Shown here: in pieces, positions 1-9,423 of the stretch
How positions within the stretch are numbered: the first letter of the stretch is position 1
Layout: each line of letters begins with the position of its first letter
Program-made: the position numbers and the translations under genes
Source: Flavobacterium sp.
GTDB taxonomy: Bacteria > Bacteroidota > Bacteroidia > Flavobacteriales > Flavobacteriaceae
Length of the DNA: 39,819 nucleotides
Reading direction: 5' to 3'
Assembly: GCF_027482425.1 (NCBI RefSeq)
Contig: NZ_JAIXWA010000077.1
Coordinates: 1 to 39,819, forward strand
Notes under the pieces: generated by a model
Seen by the model: the letters and a program-made list of their open reading frames with translations, nothing else
Databases searched by the model: none
Told to the model about the DNA's origin: nothing

Positions 1-1
1 T

Positions 2-814
2 GGAGTTGGAAAAACACAATTGGCAAAAGTATTGGCCAAAGAATTGTTTGATTCTGAAGATGCCTTAGTGCGCATCGACATGAGCGAGTACATGGAGAAA
101 TTTGCCATTTCTCGTTTAATTGGTGCGCCTCCAGGCTATGTGGGTTATGAAGAAGGCGGTCAGTTGACAGAAAAAGTGCGCCGTAAACCCTATTGTGTAG
201 TACTGTTGGACGAAATTGAAAAAGCACACCCCGATGTGTTCAATATGATGCTACAGGTTTTGGATGATGGCTATTTGACCGATAGTTTGGGACGAAAAAT
301 AGACTTCAAAAATACCATCATCATAATGACTTCCAATGTGGGAGCACGACAGTTGAAGGATTTCGGTCAAGGGGTTGGATTTGGAACGGCCGCAAAAGTC
401 GCCCAAGCCGATGATCATTCGAAAAGTATTATCGAAAATGCATTGAAGAAAACCTTTGCGCCTGAATTTTTGAATCGTATTGATGACGTGATTGTCTTTA
501 ATTCATTGGAAAAAGAAGATATTGATAAAATTATTGAAATCGAATTGTCCAAATTGTATGCGCGTATTGCCGATTTAGGATACACGCTTTCCTTATCCGA
601 TACAGCCAAAGCATTTATTGCTGACAAAGGTTTTGACAGACAATTTGGAGCTCGACCGTTGAAAAGAGCCATTCAAAAGTATGTTGAAGATGCGCTTGCC
701 GAGGAAATCATCACCGCCAAGATTAATTCAGGCGACGAGATTTTTATGGACATTGAAGAAGGAGCCGAAGAATTATCGGTAACCGTTCAAAAAAAGGGCG
801 AAACAACAAATTAA
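2..814 (+). CDS. clpC: ClpC-type AAA+ unfoldase, C-terminal part (5' truncated by window edge)
   Basis: This is the second AAA+ module and C-terminus of a Clp/Hsp100 unfoldase, which threads substrates into ClpP or disaggregates them in the cytoplasm. The reading frame is open from base 2 and begins inside the Walker A motif (GVGKT), so the N-domain and first AAA+ module lie outside the window. Visible motifs are Walker B (VVLLDEIEKAH), sensor 1 (MTSNVGA), the arginine-finger segment (FLNRIDDVIVF) and sensor 2 (GARPLKRAIQ). The D2-small domain and short tail fit ClpC better than ClpB, but without the middle domain I cannot exclude ClpA/ClpB. A strong hairpin follows the stop codon. Confidence 0.9.
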   Translation, partial: GVGKTQLAKVLAKELFDSEDALVRIDMSEYMEKFAISRLIGAPPGYVGYEEGGQLTEKVRRKPYCVVLLDEIEKAHPDVFNMMLQVLDDGYLTDSLGRKIDFKNTIIIMTSNVGARQLKDFGQGVGFGTAAKVAQADDHSKSIIENALKKTFAPEFLNRIDDVIVFNSLEKEDIDKIIEIELSKLYARIADLGYTLSLSDTAKAFIADKGFDRQFGARPLKRAIQKYVEDALAEEIITAKINSGDEIFMDIEEGAEELSVTVQKKGETTN

Positions 815-836
815 TCATTTCATAACTTTAAAAACG

Positions 837-889
837 AACCACGAGTAATCGAAATCATTTATTTCGTTTCTTCGTGGTTTATTTTTTTT
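837..889 (+). terminator. Intrinsic terminator after clpC
   Basis: Outer arms AACCACGA (837-844) and TCGTGGTT (872-879) pair perfectly. An inner pair, CGAAAT with ATTTCG, extends the stem. A T-rich run follows to 889. The next gene begins only a few bases later. Confidence 0.8.
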
Positions 890-892
890 ATC

Positions 893-2257
893 ATGCAAAA
901 ACTCATCTTAGGTTCGGAAGAATGGTGTGGGTTTCCACAGTTGGGACTTCCTACTATAAAAGCGCGCGTCGATTCGGGAGCAAAAACCTCAGCGCTACAT
1001 GCGGTCAATATTGCGCCTTTTCAAAAAGAGGGCGAAACTTGGGTAAAATTTGACATCAATCCTATACAAAAAAATCAAAAAACAATCATTCATTGTGAGG
1101 CCAAAGTGGTCGACAAACGGGTGGTTAAAAGCTCGAGCGGCTATCGCGAACAGCGCTATGTTATCCAGACCGATTTGCAATTGGGTGACGAGTATTGGTC
1201 GGTAGAAGTTACCTTGACCAATCGTGATTCCATGGGATTTCGAATGTTATTGGGACGTGAAGCGATGAGTGGTCGGATTTTGGTCGATCCAGAACAGAAA
1301 TACTTGTTGGGCGAACCCACTACAGAATACCTCAAGGAAATTTACCAAAAAGCGGTGGCACAACGAACCGGTTTACGCATTGGTTTGTTGGCCAGTAATC
1401 CTGAACTCTACAGTAACCGCCGTATCATGGAAGCGGGGGAAATGCGGGGCCATGAAATGCATTTTTTGAATATCAAAGAATGTTATATGAAACTCGATGC
1501 GGTCAAACCTGAAATTCATTACCGCGGTGGTAAAATATTGGACAATTTCGATGCGATTATTCCGCGTATTCGTCCCAGCATTACCTTTTATGGCTGTGCG
1601 CTCACCCGGCAATTTGAGGCGATGAAAGTGTATTGCTTAAACTCAGCCAAAGCCATCACCCAATCCCGAGACAAATTGTATTCATTACAACTATTACTCC
1701 ACCACGGCGTCGATATCCCAACTACAGGTTTTGCCAATTCGCCTTTGGATACCGATGATTTGATAAAAATGGTGGGCGGCACTCCATTGATTGTCAAACT
1801 TTTGGAAGGAACACAAGGAAAAGGAGTGGTTTTGGCCGAAACCAAAAAAGCCGCAGAATCGGTAATTAATGCCTTCAAAAGTTTGAATGCCAATATCTTG
1901 GTACAAGAATTCATCAAAGAAGCCGATGGAAAGGATTTACGCTTGTTTGTTGTCGATGGTAAAGTAGTAGCCGCCATGCAACGGGAAGCCGCTCCAGGGG
2001 AATTTAGGGCTAATATTCATATGGGGGGAACCGCCTCTGTGGTCAAAGTGACTCCCGAAGAAAAACGCATTGCCATCAAAGCCGCCAAAGCGATGGATTT
2101 GAAAGTGGCCGGCGTGGACATCATTCGCTCTTCCAAAGGGCCACTTTTGTTGGAAGTGAATTCTTCTCCAGGTTTGGAGGGCATTGAAGGAGCGACGAAC
2201 AAAGATATTGCGGGAGAAATGATTAAATCAATAGAAAAGAATTTCAAATGGAAATAG
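893..2257 (+). CDS. rimK: RimK-family ATP-grasp ligase with N-terminal retropepsin-like (Zn_protease/RimB-like) domain
   Basis: This is a 454-residue two-domain protein. Residues ~1-140 carry the retropepsin-like fold of the so-called ATP-dependent zinc protease family, with motif [13 protein letters not shown] near residues 25-37. Residues ~155-454 are a RimK-type ATP-grasp domain with the ATP loop ([14 protein letters not shown]), the DLRLFVV strand and the metal-binding VDIIRS...[13 protein letters not shown] segment. RimK enzymes add glutamates to ribosomal protein S6 or to related acceptors. The fused N-terminal domain is usually a separate gene beside rimK and may remove or sense the modification. 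Its stop overlaps the next start by 10 bases, which implies translational coupling. The acceptor cannot be told from sequence. Confidence 0.88.
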   Translation: MQKLILGSEEWCGFPQLGLPTIKARVDSGAKTSALHAVNIAPFQKEGETWVKFDINPIQKNQKTIIHCEAKVVDKRVVKSSSGYREQRYVIQTDLQLGDEYWSVEVTLTNRDSMGFRMLLGREAMSGRILVDPEQKYLLGEPTTEYLKEIYQKAVAQRTGLRIGLLASNPELYSNRRIMEAGEMRGHEMHFLNIKECYMKLDAVKPEIHYRGGKILDNFDAIIPRIRPSITFYGCALTRQFEAMKVYCLNSAKAITQSRDKLYSLQLLLHHGVDIPTTGFANSPLDTDDLIKMVGGTPLIVKLLEGTQGKGVVLAETKKAAESVINAFKSLNANILVQEFIKEADGKDLRLFVVDGKVVAAMQREAAPGEFRANIHMGGTASVVKVTPEEKRIAIKAAKAMDLKVAGVDIIRSSKGPLLLEVNSSPGLEGIEGATNKDIAGEMIKSIEKNFKWK

Positions 2258-2616
2258 TTTCAAAAGGCCTTATTGCAGCCATAGCGTTGTTGCACGGCTA
2301 CATATTATGGTTGGAAATGTTTGCTTGGACGACCCAAGCCAAAAAAGTTTTTAAAAGCCTTCCTGAAGATTTGTTTGAAAAAACGAAGGTCATGGCTGCC
2401 AATCAAGGACTTTACAACGGATTTTTGGCCGCAGGATTACTGTGGTCGCTGGCCATTACGGATCCGATTTGGAGTAAAAATGTGGCCTTATTTTTCTTAA
2501 TCTGTGTGTTCATCGCAGGATTGTACGGCGCAGCTACGGCCAGTAAACGAATTTTTTATGTGCAAAGTGTTCCCGCTTTGTTGGGGATTTTAAGTGTATT
2601 GTTTCGGGAATTTTAG
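2248..2616 (+). CDS. DUF1304 small integral membrane protein
   Basis: This 122-residue protein is almost entirely hydrophobic, with about four membrane helices (roughly residues 4-24, 48-66, 72-92 and 97-118). The N-terminal [13 protein letters not shown] and the [15 protein letters not shown] segment match the DUF1304 family, whose function is unknown. It overlaps the 3' end of rimK and is probably co-translated with it. This pairing is the only functional hint. Confidence 0.85.
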   Translation: MEIVSKGLIAAIALLHGYILWLEMFAWTTQAKKVFKSLPEDLFEKTKVMAANQGLYNGFLAAGLLWSLAITDPIWSKNVALFFLICVFIAGLYGAATASKRIFYVQSVPALLGILSVLFREF

Positions 2617-2629
2617 TTAGAACGACCCC

Positions 2630-2702
2630 CTTCGATTCAGCCCCGATGGGAGCGGCATCCCCCGATCAATATCGGGGATACAGCGTACAGCGGGTGGGGA
2701 TG
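2630..2702. ncRNA. GC-rich intergenic structured element, flavobacterial repeat (possibly Flavo-1-like)
   Basis: The gap between the DUF1304 gene and the next gene holds a block unlike its surroundings: CCCCGATGGGAGCGGCATCC, a hairpin CCCCGATCAATATCGGGG, then GATACAGCG...CAGCGGG. The order CCCCGATGG-AGCGGCATCC...GATACAGCG-AGCGGG is one I recognise as a recurrent intergenic element of flavobacterial genomes. It may correspond to the Rfam Flavo-1 motif, but I am recalling that assignment and could not check it. Strand and function are unknown. Confidence 0.5.
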
Positions 2703-2795
2703 GAATAGTACGACTAATTGGGTTGCTGCCACAAAAAAGAACAGCACTTTCCAACCTTTTGGTGTTCGATACACTCTTTACTAAAAAACGAATGT

Positions 2796-4958
2796 ATGCA
2801 ACGAATTCCAACCTCCCTCTCCTATTTTTGCTGCCTTATATGGGCGCTTTTTGTAATGCCTTCTGCCTGGTGTCAAACGCTACGCGGCACGATTGAAAGC
2901 GACAAACTGCAAGATAAATCGGGCATCGAAATCATTAATCTAAATAATAATCACGCCACGGTGACCTCGACAACGGGAACGTTTGTGATTAAAGGAAAGA
3001 GAAATGATGTGCTTCGCCTCATCACTCCGAATCGAAACTACAGGGTAATTGCCAAAGATACAGACGATTGGACGATTGCCATTGCAAAATTGGAACGTCA
3101 AATCATCAAACAAGAAAAAAAGCAACAATTAAAAGAAGATCGCCTCGATCGACGAGCCAAACAACGTAGTCATCGACGTTACGCTCGGGTCAAAAAAATC
3201 CAACGGATTGAAGTCAACAATCATGAACGGTATGATAATCCGTTTAAAAACCCAGTGATTGGACGTGTATTTGACGCCACGGGTTCGCTCCCCGGCGCAA
3301 CGGTTCAAATTAAAGGAACAACCAAGGGCGTGTATACTGATATTGAGGGGTATTATGGCATCGATGCAAAAATGGGTGACGTATTAATCATTTCATTTTT
3401 AGGTTACCGTCCCGTCGAAATAAAAGTAACCCATCCGATTATGAATGTGGTGCTTGAAGACGCTTCTGTGACTTTGGAAGAGGTGGTAGTATTGCCCTAT
3501 CATTCGACAAAAATAAAAAGAATTTCAAGCATTTCCGATTTGGCAATGGCTCCCAAAAAAGTGGCCGTTGCTGAGGTCGAAACGAAGCCCGCGGCACCCT
3601 CTACCTCGGGATCAAGCAGTACTTCAATGCCCAAAGCGGGACAATTAACCGCTACCGAAGTCAACGACTTTAGTCACTACACCTATTGGCAAGGCCTTAC
3701 CGAAAACGAACTGAATCAATGGAAGAATTACTGGAAAATCTGTCCCAAGCATCGCTATTCATTGGTCCTAAAAAATGAAAAAGGGTACCCAATCGTAAAT
3801 AAAAAAGTACGGTTGCAATCGGGAGCAACTACATTATGGACGGCCCGCACCGACAACACGGGTAGCGCTGAATTATGGAAAATGCCCGAAACTGAAGATA
3901 GTGCCGTGGGAACGGGACTTCAAATCACAGATGAATCAGGTACCGTATTATGTATTAATCCCAAAGAATTTCACGACGGCATCAATAGCTATACCTTTCA
4001 AAACGAATGCACATACCAATCCAAAATCAACATTGGATTTATGATTGATGCTACGGGCTCTATGGGAGACGAAATCAACTATTTACAATCGGAATTATAT
4101 GATGTCATCGAAAGAACAAAACAACAGCTACCTGATGCCATTGTGGCGATGAGTAGTTTATTTTACCGCGACATAGGTGACGATTATGTGGTAAAAAACT
4201 TTGATTTTACGACTGCGATTCCCAACGTGATACAATTTATCAAAAAACAAAGCGCTGGTGGCGGCGGGGATTATCCTGAAGCTGTCATTGAAGGCTTGGA
4301 GCATGCTATTCACCAGATGAGTTGGGAGGACGATGCGACTTCAAGACTCCTTTTTGTGGTATTGGATGCACCGCCACACTACTCGGAGGCCACCATTAAA
4401 AAACTTCATCTCTTGGGGCGACAAGCAGCCGAAAAAGGCATTCGAATTATTCCTCTAGCCGCTAGTGGTATCGACAAATCGACCGAATATTTGATGCGCG
4501 CTTTGGCTTTGGAAACCAATGGAACCTACCTCACGTTGACCAACCACAGTGGCATTGGCGAAAATCACATCACACCCTCGGCAGAAAGTAGTAAAGTGGA
4601 AATGCTGAATGAACTGTTGCTACGAATTATACAGCAATTTAGTGCCGTAAATCATTGCGATCAAGAGGAAAAAGACTTTGCACAAAACACACTTTTGGAT
4701 GAACAAAGTGCTAAAGATAAGCCCGTTACGTTTACGTATGCGCCCAACCCCACAACCGATGTGGTCACCCTTCGTGTGGACCAGCCCACAAGCGAAGTCT
4801 TTTTATTCGACACTACAGGAAAATTAATTTTTTACCGAACGGAATCGGCTACTGAATACACATTGAACCTGACCGGATTACCCAATGCAGTGTATTACTT
4901 AAAAATAAGGATTGGGGAACAAACCCGATATGGAAAAATAATCAAACAAAACGAATAG
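2796..4958 (+). CDS. Secreted von Willebrand factor A protein with CarboxypepD_reg-like domain and T9SS sorting tail
   Basis: This is a 720-residue exported protein. The ATG at 2796 is preferred over an in-frame one at 2718 because it places a signal peptide (MQRIPTSLSYFCC...SAWCQ) at the N-terminus and keeps the gene clear of the upstream hairpin element. Domain order: a lysine/arginine-rich stretch (~95-140); a carboxypeptidase-regulatory-like beta sandwich (~154-225; VIGRVFDATGSLPGATVQIKG); a linker; a vWA domain whose MIDAS motif is D418-A-T420-G-S422; then a type IX secretion C-terminal sorting domain (~648-720; APNPTTDVVTL...YYLKI...KIIKQ). vWA domains bind metal-dependent protein ligands. 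The protein is expected on the cell surface or secreted. The next gene, OmpA-like, starts 4 bases after the stop. Confidence 0.85.
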   Translation: MQRIPTSLSYFCCLIWALFVMPSAWCQTLRGTIESDKLQDKSGIEIINLNNNHATVTSTTGTFVIKGKRNDVLRLITPNRNYRVIAKDTDDWTIAIAKLERQIIKQEKKQQLKEDRLDRRAKQRSHRRYARVKKIQRIEVNNHERYDNPFKNPVIGRVFDATGSLPGATVQIKGTTKGVYTDIEGYYGIDAKMGDVLIISFLGYRPVEIKVTHPIMNVVLEDASVTLEEVVVLPYHSTKIKRISSISDLAMAPKKVAVAEVETKPAAPSTSGSSSTSMPKAGQLTATEVNDFSHYTYWQGLTENELNQWKNYWKICPKHRYSLVLKNEKGYPIVNKKVRLQSGATTLWTARTDNTGSAELWKMPETEDSAVGTGLQITDESGTVLCINPKEFHDGINSYTFQNECTYQSKINIGFMIDATGSMGDEINYLQSELYDVIERTKQQLPDAIVAMSSLFYRDIGDDYVVKNFDFTTAIPNVIQFIKKQSAGGGGDYPEAVIEGLEHAIHQMSWEDDATSRLLFVVLDAPPHYSEATIKKLHLLGRQAAEKGIRIIPLAASGIDKSTEYLMRALALETNGTYLTLTNHSGIGENHITPSAESSKVEMLNELLLRIIQQFSAVNHCDQEEKDFAQNTLLDEQSAKDKPVTFTYAPNPTTDVVTLRVDQPTSEVFLFDTTGKLIFYRTESATEYTLNLTGLPNAVYYLKIRIGEQTRYGKIIKQNE

Positions 4959-4962
4959 CTAC

Positions 4963-6129
4963 ATGAAAAATTTCTTACTACGGGTGGTATTGAATAGCCT
5001 TGTTTTGGGTTCGGTTTGGGCACAACGCGCAACTGAAAAATCGGAAACCACGCTCTATTTTGACACCAACCAATTTCGACTCACCGCTTTGCACCAAAAG
5101 CAATTGGATTCACTTTTTCCGTATAACAAGGGAATAGGTTTAAAACATGAATTTCACGTTACAGGGTATACGGATGAAACAGGACCGCTTGCCTACAATC
5201 AGTGGCTCTCAATACAACGTGCTACTTCGGCAGCGGACTATTTACGTCAGAAAGGGATTGAGGAATTCGAATTAGTTTACAAAGGCGGTGGTATTTGTTC
5301 ATTTTTTGATTCAAATGCCAAGCAACGAAGCGTAGCTATCGAACACCGACGTATTCGTGGCTGTGGATTGATGGAGGAAACGATGGATACGATTGCCTTT
5401 GAAGAACCGTATTTCAAAAACATTGCGGCCTATTTTACTAGCGAATATATGATTCGCGACCATGTATTTGCCATTGATAGCAACGAAAGATTGATTAAAA
5501 CGGCCGGAATGTATTTGTTTGAACCGAATGAAGACTTCTTTAAAACCGTTAACGCCAATACGATGGTGCGCTTTTGTTTTCCATTGGCCAAAGGCAAAAA
5601 ATTTGACCCTGACATGAAGGTTTGGCGTTTGGTATTGAATGAGAAAGGGGAAAAAAGATGGGAAGAAACTGCGGTTCCCGTGCAATTTAATGCCCAAACG
5701 AATTGCTATGAAACTTTTATGAATTGCTTCTATTTGCGGGGACAACGAGGCATCAATATTGACAAAGATAATCGTGAACTGGAAATCGAAATTTCATTTT
5801 ATAAAAATGTCGATACCCGGGAAGTCGAACTCACCGATGCTGATTTTTCAGCTGTCGATGAAAAAAGAAACATAACGGTCTATCAATTTGTGGGATTAAC
5901 AATTCAAGAATCGGGTTATTTTAAAGGAAAATTTAGAAAAAATGGTGTTGAACACGAATTGAGTTTTCCGTTAACCAGTTGCACCAAAACGGAACATCCC
6001 GACGGACGAAAAAGCTATCACCTTACGGAGAAAAGTCATTTTTGGGTCGATGGCAAGGAATTCAACGGGCCTCGGAATCTTTGGCAACGTGTAGGCGATT
6101 GGTTTCGGAAAAAACAAGAGCCGTTGTAA
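4963..6129 (+). CDS. OmpA-like domain protein, envelope-associated
   Basis: This is a 388-residue protein with signal peptide MKNFLLRVVLNSLVLGSVWAQ. Residues ~28-130 form an OmpA C-terminal-like peptidoglycan-binding domain: TLYFDTNQFRLT, then HVTGYTDETGPLAYNQWLSIQRA and a terminal RSVAIEHRR. The remaining ~250 residues match nothing I recognise. The OmpA domain is N-terminal here rather than at the usual C-terminal end. The 4-base gap to the vWA gene means the two are almost certainly one operon, so a surface assembly anchored to peptidoglycan is a reasonable inference. Confidence 0.8.
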   Translation: MKNFLLRVVLNSLVLGSVWAQRATEKSETTLYFDTNQFRLTALHQKQLDSLFPYNKGIGLKHEFHVTGYTDETGPLAYNQWLSIQRATSAADYLRQKGIEEFELVYKGGGICSFFDSNAKQRSVAIEHRRIRGCGLMEETMDTIAFEEPYFKNIAAYFTSEYMIRDHVFAIDSNERLIKTAGMYLFEPNEDFFKTVNANTMVRFCFPLAKGKKFDPDMKVWRLVLNEKGEKRWEETAVPVQFNAQTNCYETFMNCFYLRGQRGINIDKDNRELEIEISFYKNVDTREVELTDADFSAVDEKRNITVYQFVGLTIQESGYFKGKFRKNGVEHELSFPLTSCTKTEHPDGRKSYHLTEKSHFWVDGKEFNGPRNLWQRVGDWFRKKQEPL

Positions 6130-6135
6130 GCACTA

Positions 6136-7635
6136 CTATTCCATATCAATCACAAAACTGCTCAAAAACGCTACCGATTTTTCGATATCGTAATGCAAAA
6201 TTCGATCGACTTCTACTAGCGGCACTTCTTCGCGATAGGATTTTATGAAACTTTCCAAAAACTCACTACTGCGTAAAGGACGACGGAATTCAATGGCCTG
6301 AGAGGCATTCATTAACTCAATCGCTAAAATACGTTCCAAATTGTCAACAATGCGTAAAGCTTTTGTTGCGGCATTTGAACCCATACTCACATGGTCTTCT
6401 TGTCCGTTGCTCGACACAATACTATCTACCGAAGCGGGAGTGGCCAGTTGTTTATTCTGACTCACGATACTTGCCGCCGTATATTGCGGAATCATAAATC
6501 CAGAATTGAGTCCGGGATCATTGACTAAGAAAGCCGGCAAACCGCGTAATCCTGAAATCAATTGATAGGTACGGCGTTCAGAGATATTTCCGATTTCGGC
6601 TAAGGCTATACCCATAAAATCCAGCGCTAAGGCCAAGGGTTGCCCATGAAAATTCCCCCCTGAGATGATTTTATCACTTTCGCGGAAGATATTGGGATTA
6701 TCGGTTACCGAATTGATTTCCGTTTTAAACACTTTTTTTACATAGTCTAAGGCATCTTTACTCGCCCCGTGGACTTGAGGAATACAACGGAAGGAATACG
6801 GATCTTGTACATGTTGTTTGGGTTGCCCAATGATTTCGCTGCCTTCCAACAAATCGCGCATGCGTTCAGCCGTCGTCACCTGTCCTTTGTGCGGGCGAAC
6901 ATAATGAATCAAATCATCAAAAGGTTCGATACGTCCGTCAAAAGCTTCTAAAGAAATGGCAGCAACCACATCCGCTAAATACGAAAGTTTCAACGCTTTT
7001 AACAACACATAACACCCGTATGCACTCATGAATTGCGTCCCGTTCAATAATGCCAAACCTTCTTTAGACTGAAGCACAATCGGTTCCCAACCTTTGTTTT
7101 GTAACACTTTGACCGCGGGTTGGCGAAAACCGTCCACATACACTTCACCTTCACCAATCAAGGGTAAACATAAATGGGCCAACGGTGCTAAATCACCACT
7201 GGCACCCAATGAGCCTTGTTCGTAGACTACTGGAAGTATATCATGGTTATAAAAGTCAATCAAGCGTTCTACCGTTGCTAATTGCACACCCGAATGGCCA
7301 TAGCTCAACGATTGTACTTTCAACAAAAGCATCAATTTGACAATATCATGAGGAACTTCGGGTCCGGTACCACAAGCATGTGACTTCATCAAGTTCACTT
7401 GCAATTGCGATAAGTTGTCATTGGAAATTTTGACATTACATAACGACCCAAATCCGGTATTTATCCCGTAAATAGGGTCACTTTGCGCCGCCATTTTTTC
7501 ATCCAAATACGTACGGCATTTTTGAATGTTTACTTTCGCATCCTCCGATAAAGTCAATTTTTTGCCTTGATGAATGATTTCGTGCAATTGTTCTAAAGTC
7601 AAAACCTCCGAACTGATGTAATGTTGGGTATCCAT
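6136..7635 (-). CDS. hutH: Histidine ammonia-lyase
   Basis: This cytoplasmic enzyme deaminates L-histidine to urocanate, the first step of histidine degradation. The MIO cofactor is formed from A145-S146-G147 in the motif GSLGASGDLAPLAH; YGINTGFGSL (~56-65) and the NQEDHVSMG-like SSNGQEDHVSMG segment are also present. I use the ATG at 7635 (499 aa), which begins MDTQHYISSE and matches the usual family N-terminus. The frame stays open to a TTG at 7686, but that extension has no family-like content. No other hut genes are in the window. It converges on the OmpA-like gene with a 6-base gap. Confidence 0.93.
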   Translation of the reverse strand: MDTQHYISSEVLTLEQLHEIIHQGKKLTLSEDAKVNIQKCRTYLDEKMAAQSDPIYGINTGFGSLCNVKISNDNLSQLQVNLMKSHACGTGPEVPHDIVKLMLLLKVQSLSYGHSGVQLATVERLIDFYNHDILPVVYEQGSLGASGDLAPLAHLCLPLIGEGEVYVDGFRQPAVKVLQNKGWEPIVLQSKEGLALLNGTQFMSAYGCYVLLKALKLSYLADVVAAISLEAFDGRIEPFDDLIHYVRPHKGQVTTAERMRDLLEGSEIIGQPKQHVQDPYSFRCIPQVHGASKDALDYVKKVFKTEINSVTDNPNIFRESDKIISGGNFHGQPLALALDFMGIALAEIGNISERRTYQLISGLRGLPAFLVNDPGLNSGFMIPQYTAASIVSQNKQLATPASVDSIVSSNGQEDHVSMGSNAATKALRIVDNLERILAIELMNASQAIEFRRPLRSSEFLESFIKSYREEVPLVEVDRILHYDIEKSVAFLSSFVIDME

Positions 7636-7717
7636 TGAACCTAATTTGTGCCCAAAATTCAACAAACCCATTAGATTATGCAACAAAATCTTTTGATTTT
7701 TATTGACATATCCCTAA

Positions 7718-7963
7718 AAACTGTCCAAAAAAAAAGAATTTGTTAATAATTTAAATTTCGATAACGATAAACTATTTTTAACATTTGCAAAAGTTGGATT
7801 GTTTGCTAAAAATGGGAACCTTCAAGCACTTTTGGTGGCCATCAATGGGAATGACACAGTACCTGAATCTTTCACCACAGGAATTTATACCATTGAGCCA
7901 TCGCAACCGACGATTTCTAATGCTTTGAATGTAGCGAATTTGAGCACCTTTTTACGCATTTAA
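7718..7963 (+). pseudogene. Decayed coding remnant, no start codon
   Basis: A frame open from 7718 to a TAA at 7961 has protein-like composition (for example LFAKNGNLQALLVAINGND and ending NVANLSTFLRI). It lacks any start codon and cannot be extended past the TAA at 7715. It reads like the C-terminal end of a lost secreted or hypothetical protein. I cannot assign a family. It lies in the 0.7-kb gap between hutH and the potassium-locus kinase. Confidence 0.4.
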
Positions 7964-8103
7964 GCCTTATATAGCCGTTTAAATATTGTACTTAATGACT
8001 TTTCGTTCTACTTGTAAACCAATGACCAAATACGAGAGGCGATGCAAACCAACTAATCTAAATCGGGTTACATCGCTTAGCCGCATGATACTATAGTGTA
8101 TTT

Positions 8104-8286
8104 AGGCTTGTAGCTCGAACTTAAAAAACATCGTAAAGCGGCGGGCCATTTTTGAAAAAGCCCATCTGATAAAGTTTTTAAAAGAAGTAGAATCTACATT
8201 ACAAATCAAACTCCTATGTACTGAATCTATTTCTCAACTTTTACCCTTAGAAAAAAGTGAAAATGCATATTGCACGCTATGTAGCT
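8104..8286 (+). pseudogene. Second decayed coding remnant upstream of the sensor kinase
   Basis: The frame is open after the TAG at 8101 and ends at a TAG/TAA region near 8286. It includes RAIFEKAHLIKFLKEVEST and ends with ENAYCTLCS. There is no start codon and no recognised family. Together with the remnant at 7718-7963 it suggests that a gene or operon segment was lost here. The rest of the 7636-8361 gap shows nothing else. Confidence 0.3.
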
Positions 8287-8361
8287 AAAAAAAGTTTTTG
8301 GAGCAAATGAATCGATGATTAATTTATATTTTCTTTACACTATTCTGGCTAATTTTGCAGT

Positions 8362-9423
8362 ATGAAACAAACGAATTCGGTGAAACAACTGGTATCTGGG
8401 GGACTTATTTTAATGCTAGTTTGTTTGCCGTGCTTTATTTTTCGTGACGTTTTAGGCCATCGCGTGGTTGCTTTGCTTTTGCTTATGACCGTTTCTATTA
8501 TGGCCATGACCTTCGAAATCATTCCTATTTTGGTATTGGCTGCACTGAGTGCCTTAGTTTGGAATTTCTTTTTTATTCCTCCTTTATTCACCTTTCACAT
8601 TTCCAGTCCCGAAGACATTTTACTCTTCACCATGTATTTTATCATTGCCATGGTGAATGTGGTGTTCATGCGTCGTATTCGGAGAATGGAGCAAAAAAAC
8701 CAAGAGCAAGCCCAGAAAGAACGTACACTAATCTTATATTCGACCTTTTTCAATTCCCTTTCCCATGAATTACGCACGCCGATTGCAACCATTATTGGTT
8801 CAGCAGAAACATTGCAATCGTTCAAAACAAAATTAGCAGAAAAGGAAGAGTCGGAATTGTTACAGCAAATTGAATCGGCGGGACACCAATTGCATTTGCA
8901 AGTGAATAACATTTTAAATGTAAGTCGGTTAGAATCGGGTTTGTTAGCTCCTAAAATGGAATGGTGTGATGTAAATGATATCATACAAAGTGCGCTTCAA
9001 AATCATTTCCCCAATCAAAATCGTATAGAATTTCATGTGAATGAACATCTTCCTTTATGCCAAACAGATGCGGGATTGTGGGAACAAATCATATTGAATG
9101 TTTTAAAAAATGCCTTACTGTATACTTCGGGTGCGGTATGGATTGATGTTTGGGTTGAAAATAACCAGTTAACACTCACAATTACCGACGAAGGTTCGGG
9201 TATACCTGAGGAACACTTGACGTCCGTTTTTGAAAAATTTTATCGATTGTCCCATACTCAAACGGGAGGAACAGGTTTGGGTTTATCGATAGTTAAAGGC
9301 TATATTGAGGTTTTACAAGGAGCCGTGAAAGCCGAAAACCGTAAAGTCCCATCGAGAGGATTACAAGTTACCTTGCAAATTCCGGTAGCAACCAATTATG
9401 TGAATCAGTTGAAAAATGAATAA
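8362..9423 (+). CDS. KdpD-like sensor histidine kinase lacking the KdpD and UspA input domains
   Basis: This is a 353-residue inner-membrane kinase. Residues ~10-105 form the four-helix DUF4118 membrane domain of KdpD (IIPILVLAALSALVWNFFFIPP). Next come a HisKA domain with phospho-acceptor H135 (SHELRTP) and a HATPase domain with N box (NVLKNAL), G1 (DEGSGIP) and G2 (GGTGLGLSI). Full-length KdpD is about 900 residues. The N-terminal KdpD sensor and universal-stress-like domains are missing, which is common in Bacteroidota where they may be a separate gene. The stop overlaps the next start by 8 bases. A TAATTTTG promoter-like element (8350-8357) sits only 4 bases before the ATG. Confidence 0.88.
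   Translation: MKQTNSVKQLVSGGLILMLVCLPCFIFRDVLGHRVVALLLLMTVSIMAMTFEIIPILVLAALSALVWNFFFIPPLFTFHISSPEDILLFTMYFIIAMVNVVFMRRIRRMEQKNQEQAQKERTLILYSTFFNSLSHELRTPIATIIGSAETLQSFKTKLAEKEESELLQQIESAGHQLHLQVNNILNVSRLESGLLAPKMEWCDVNDIIQSALQNHFPNQNRIEFHVNEHLPLCQTDAGLWEQIILNVLKNALLYTSGAVWIDVWVENNQLTLTITDEGSGIPEEHLTSVFEKFYRLSHTQTGGTGLGLSIVKGYIEVLQGAVKAENRKVPSRGLQVTLQIPVATNYVNQLKNE

Noticed and set aside
7636..7686. A longer HutH starting at a TTG
   Set aside because: The ATG at 7635 gives the usual family N-terminus. The extension is not conserved in style.
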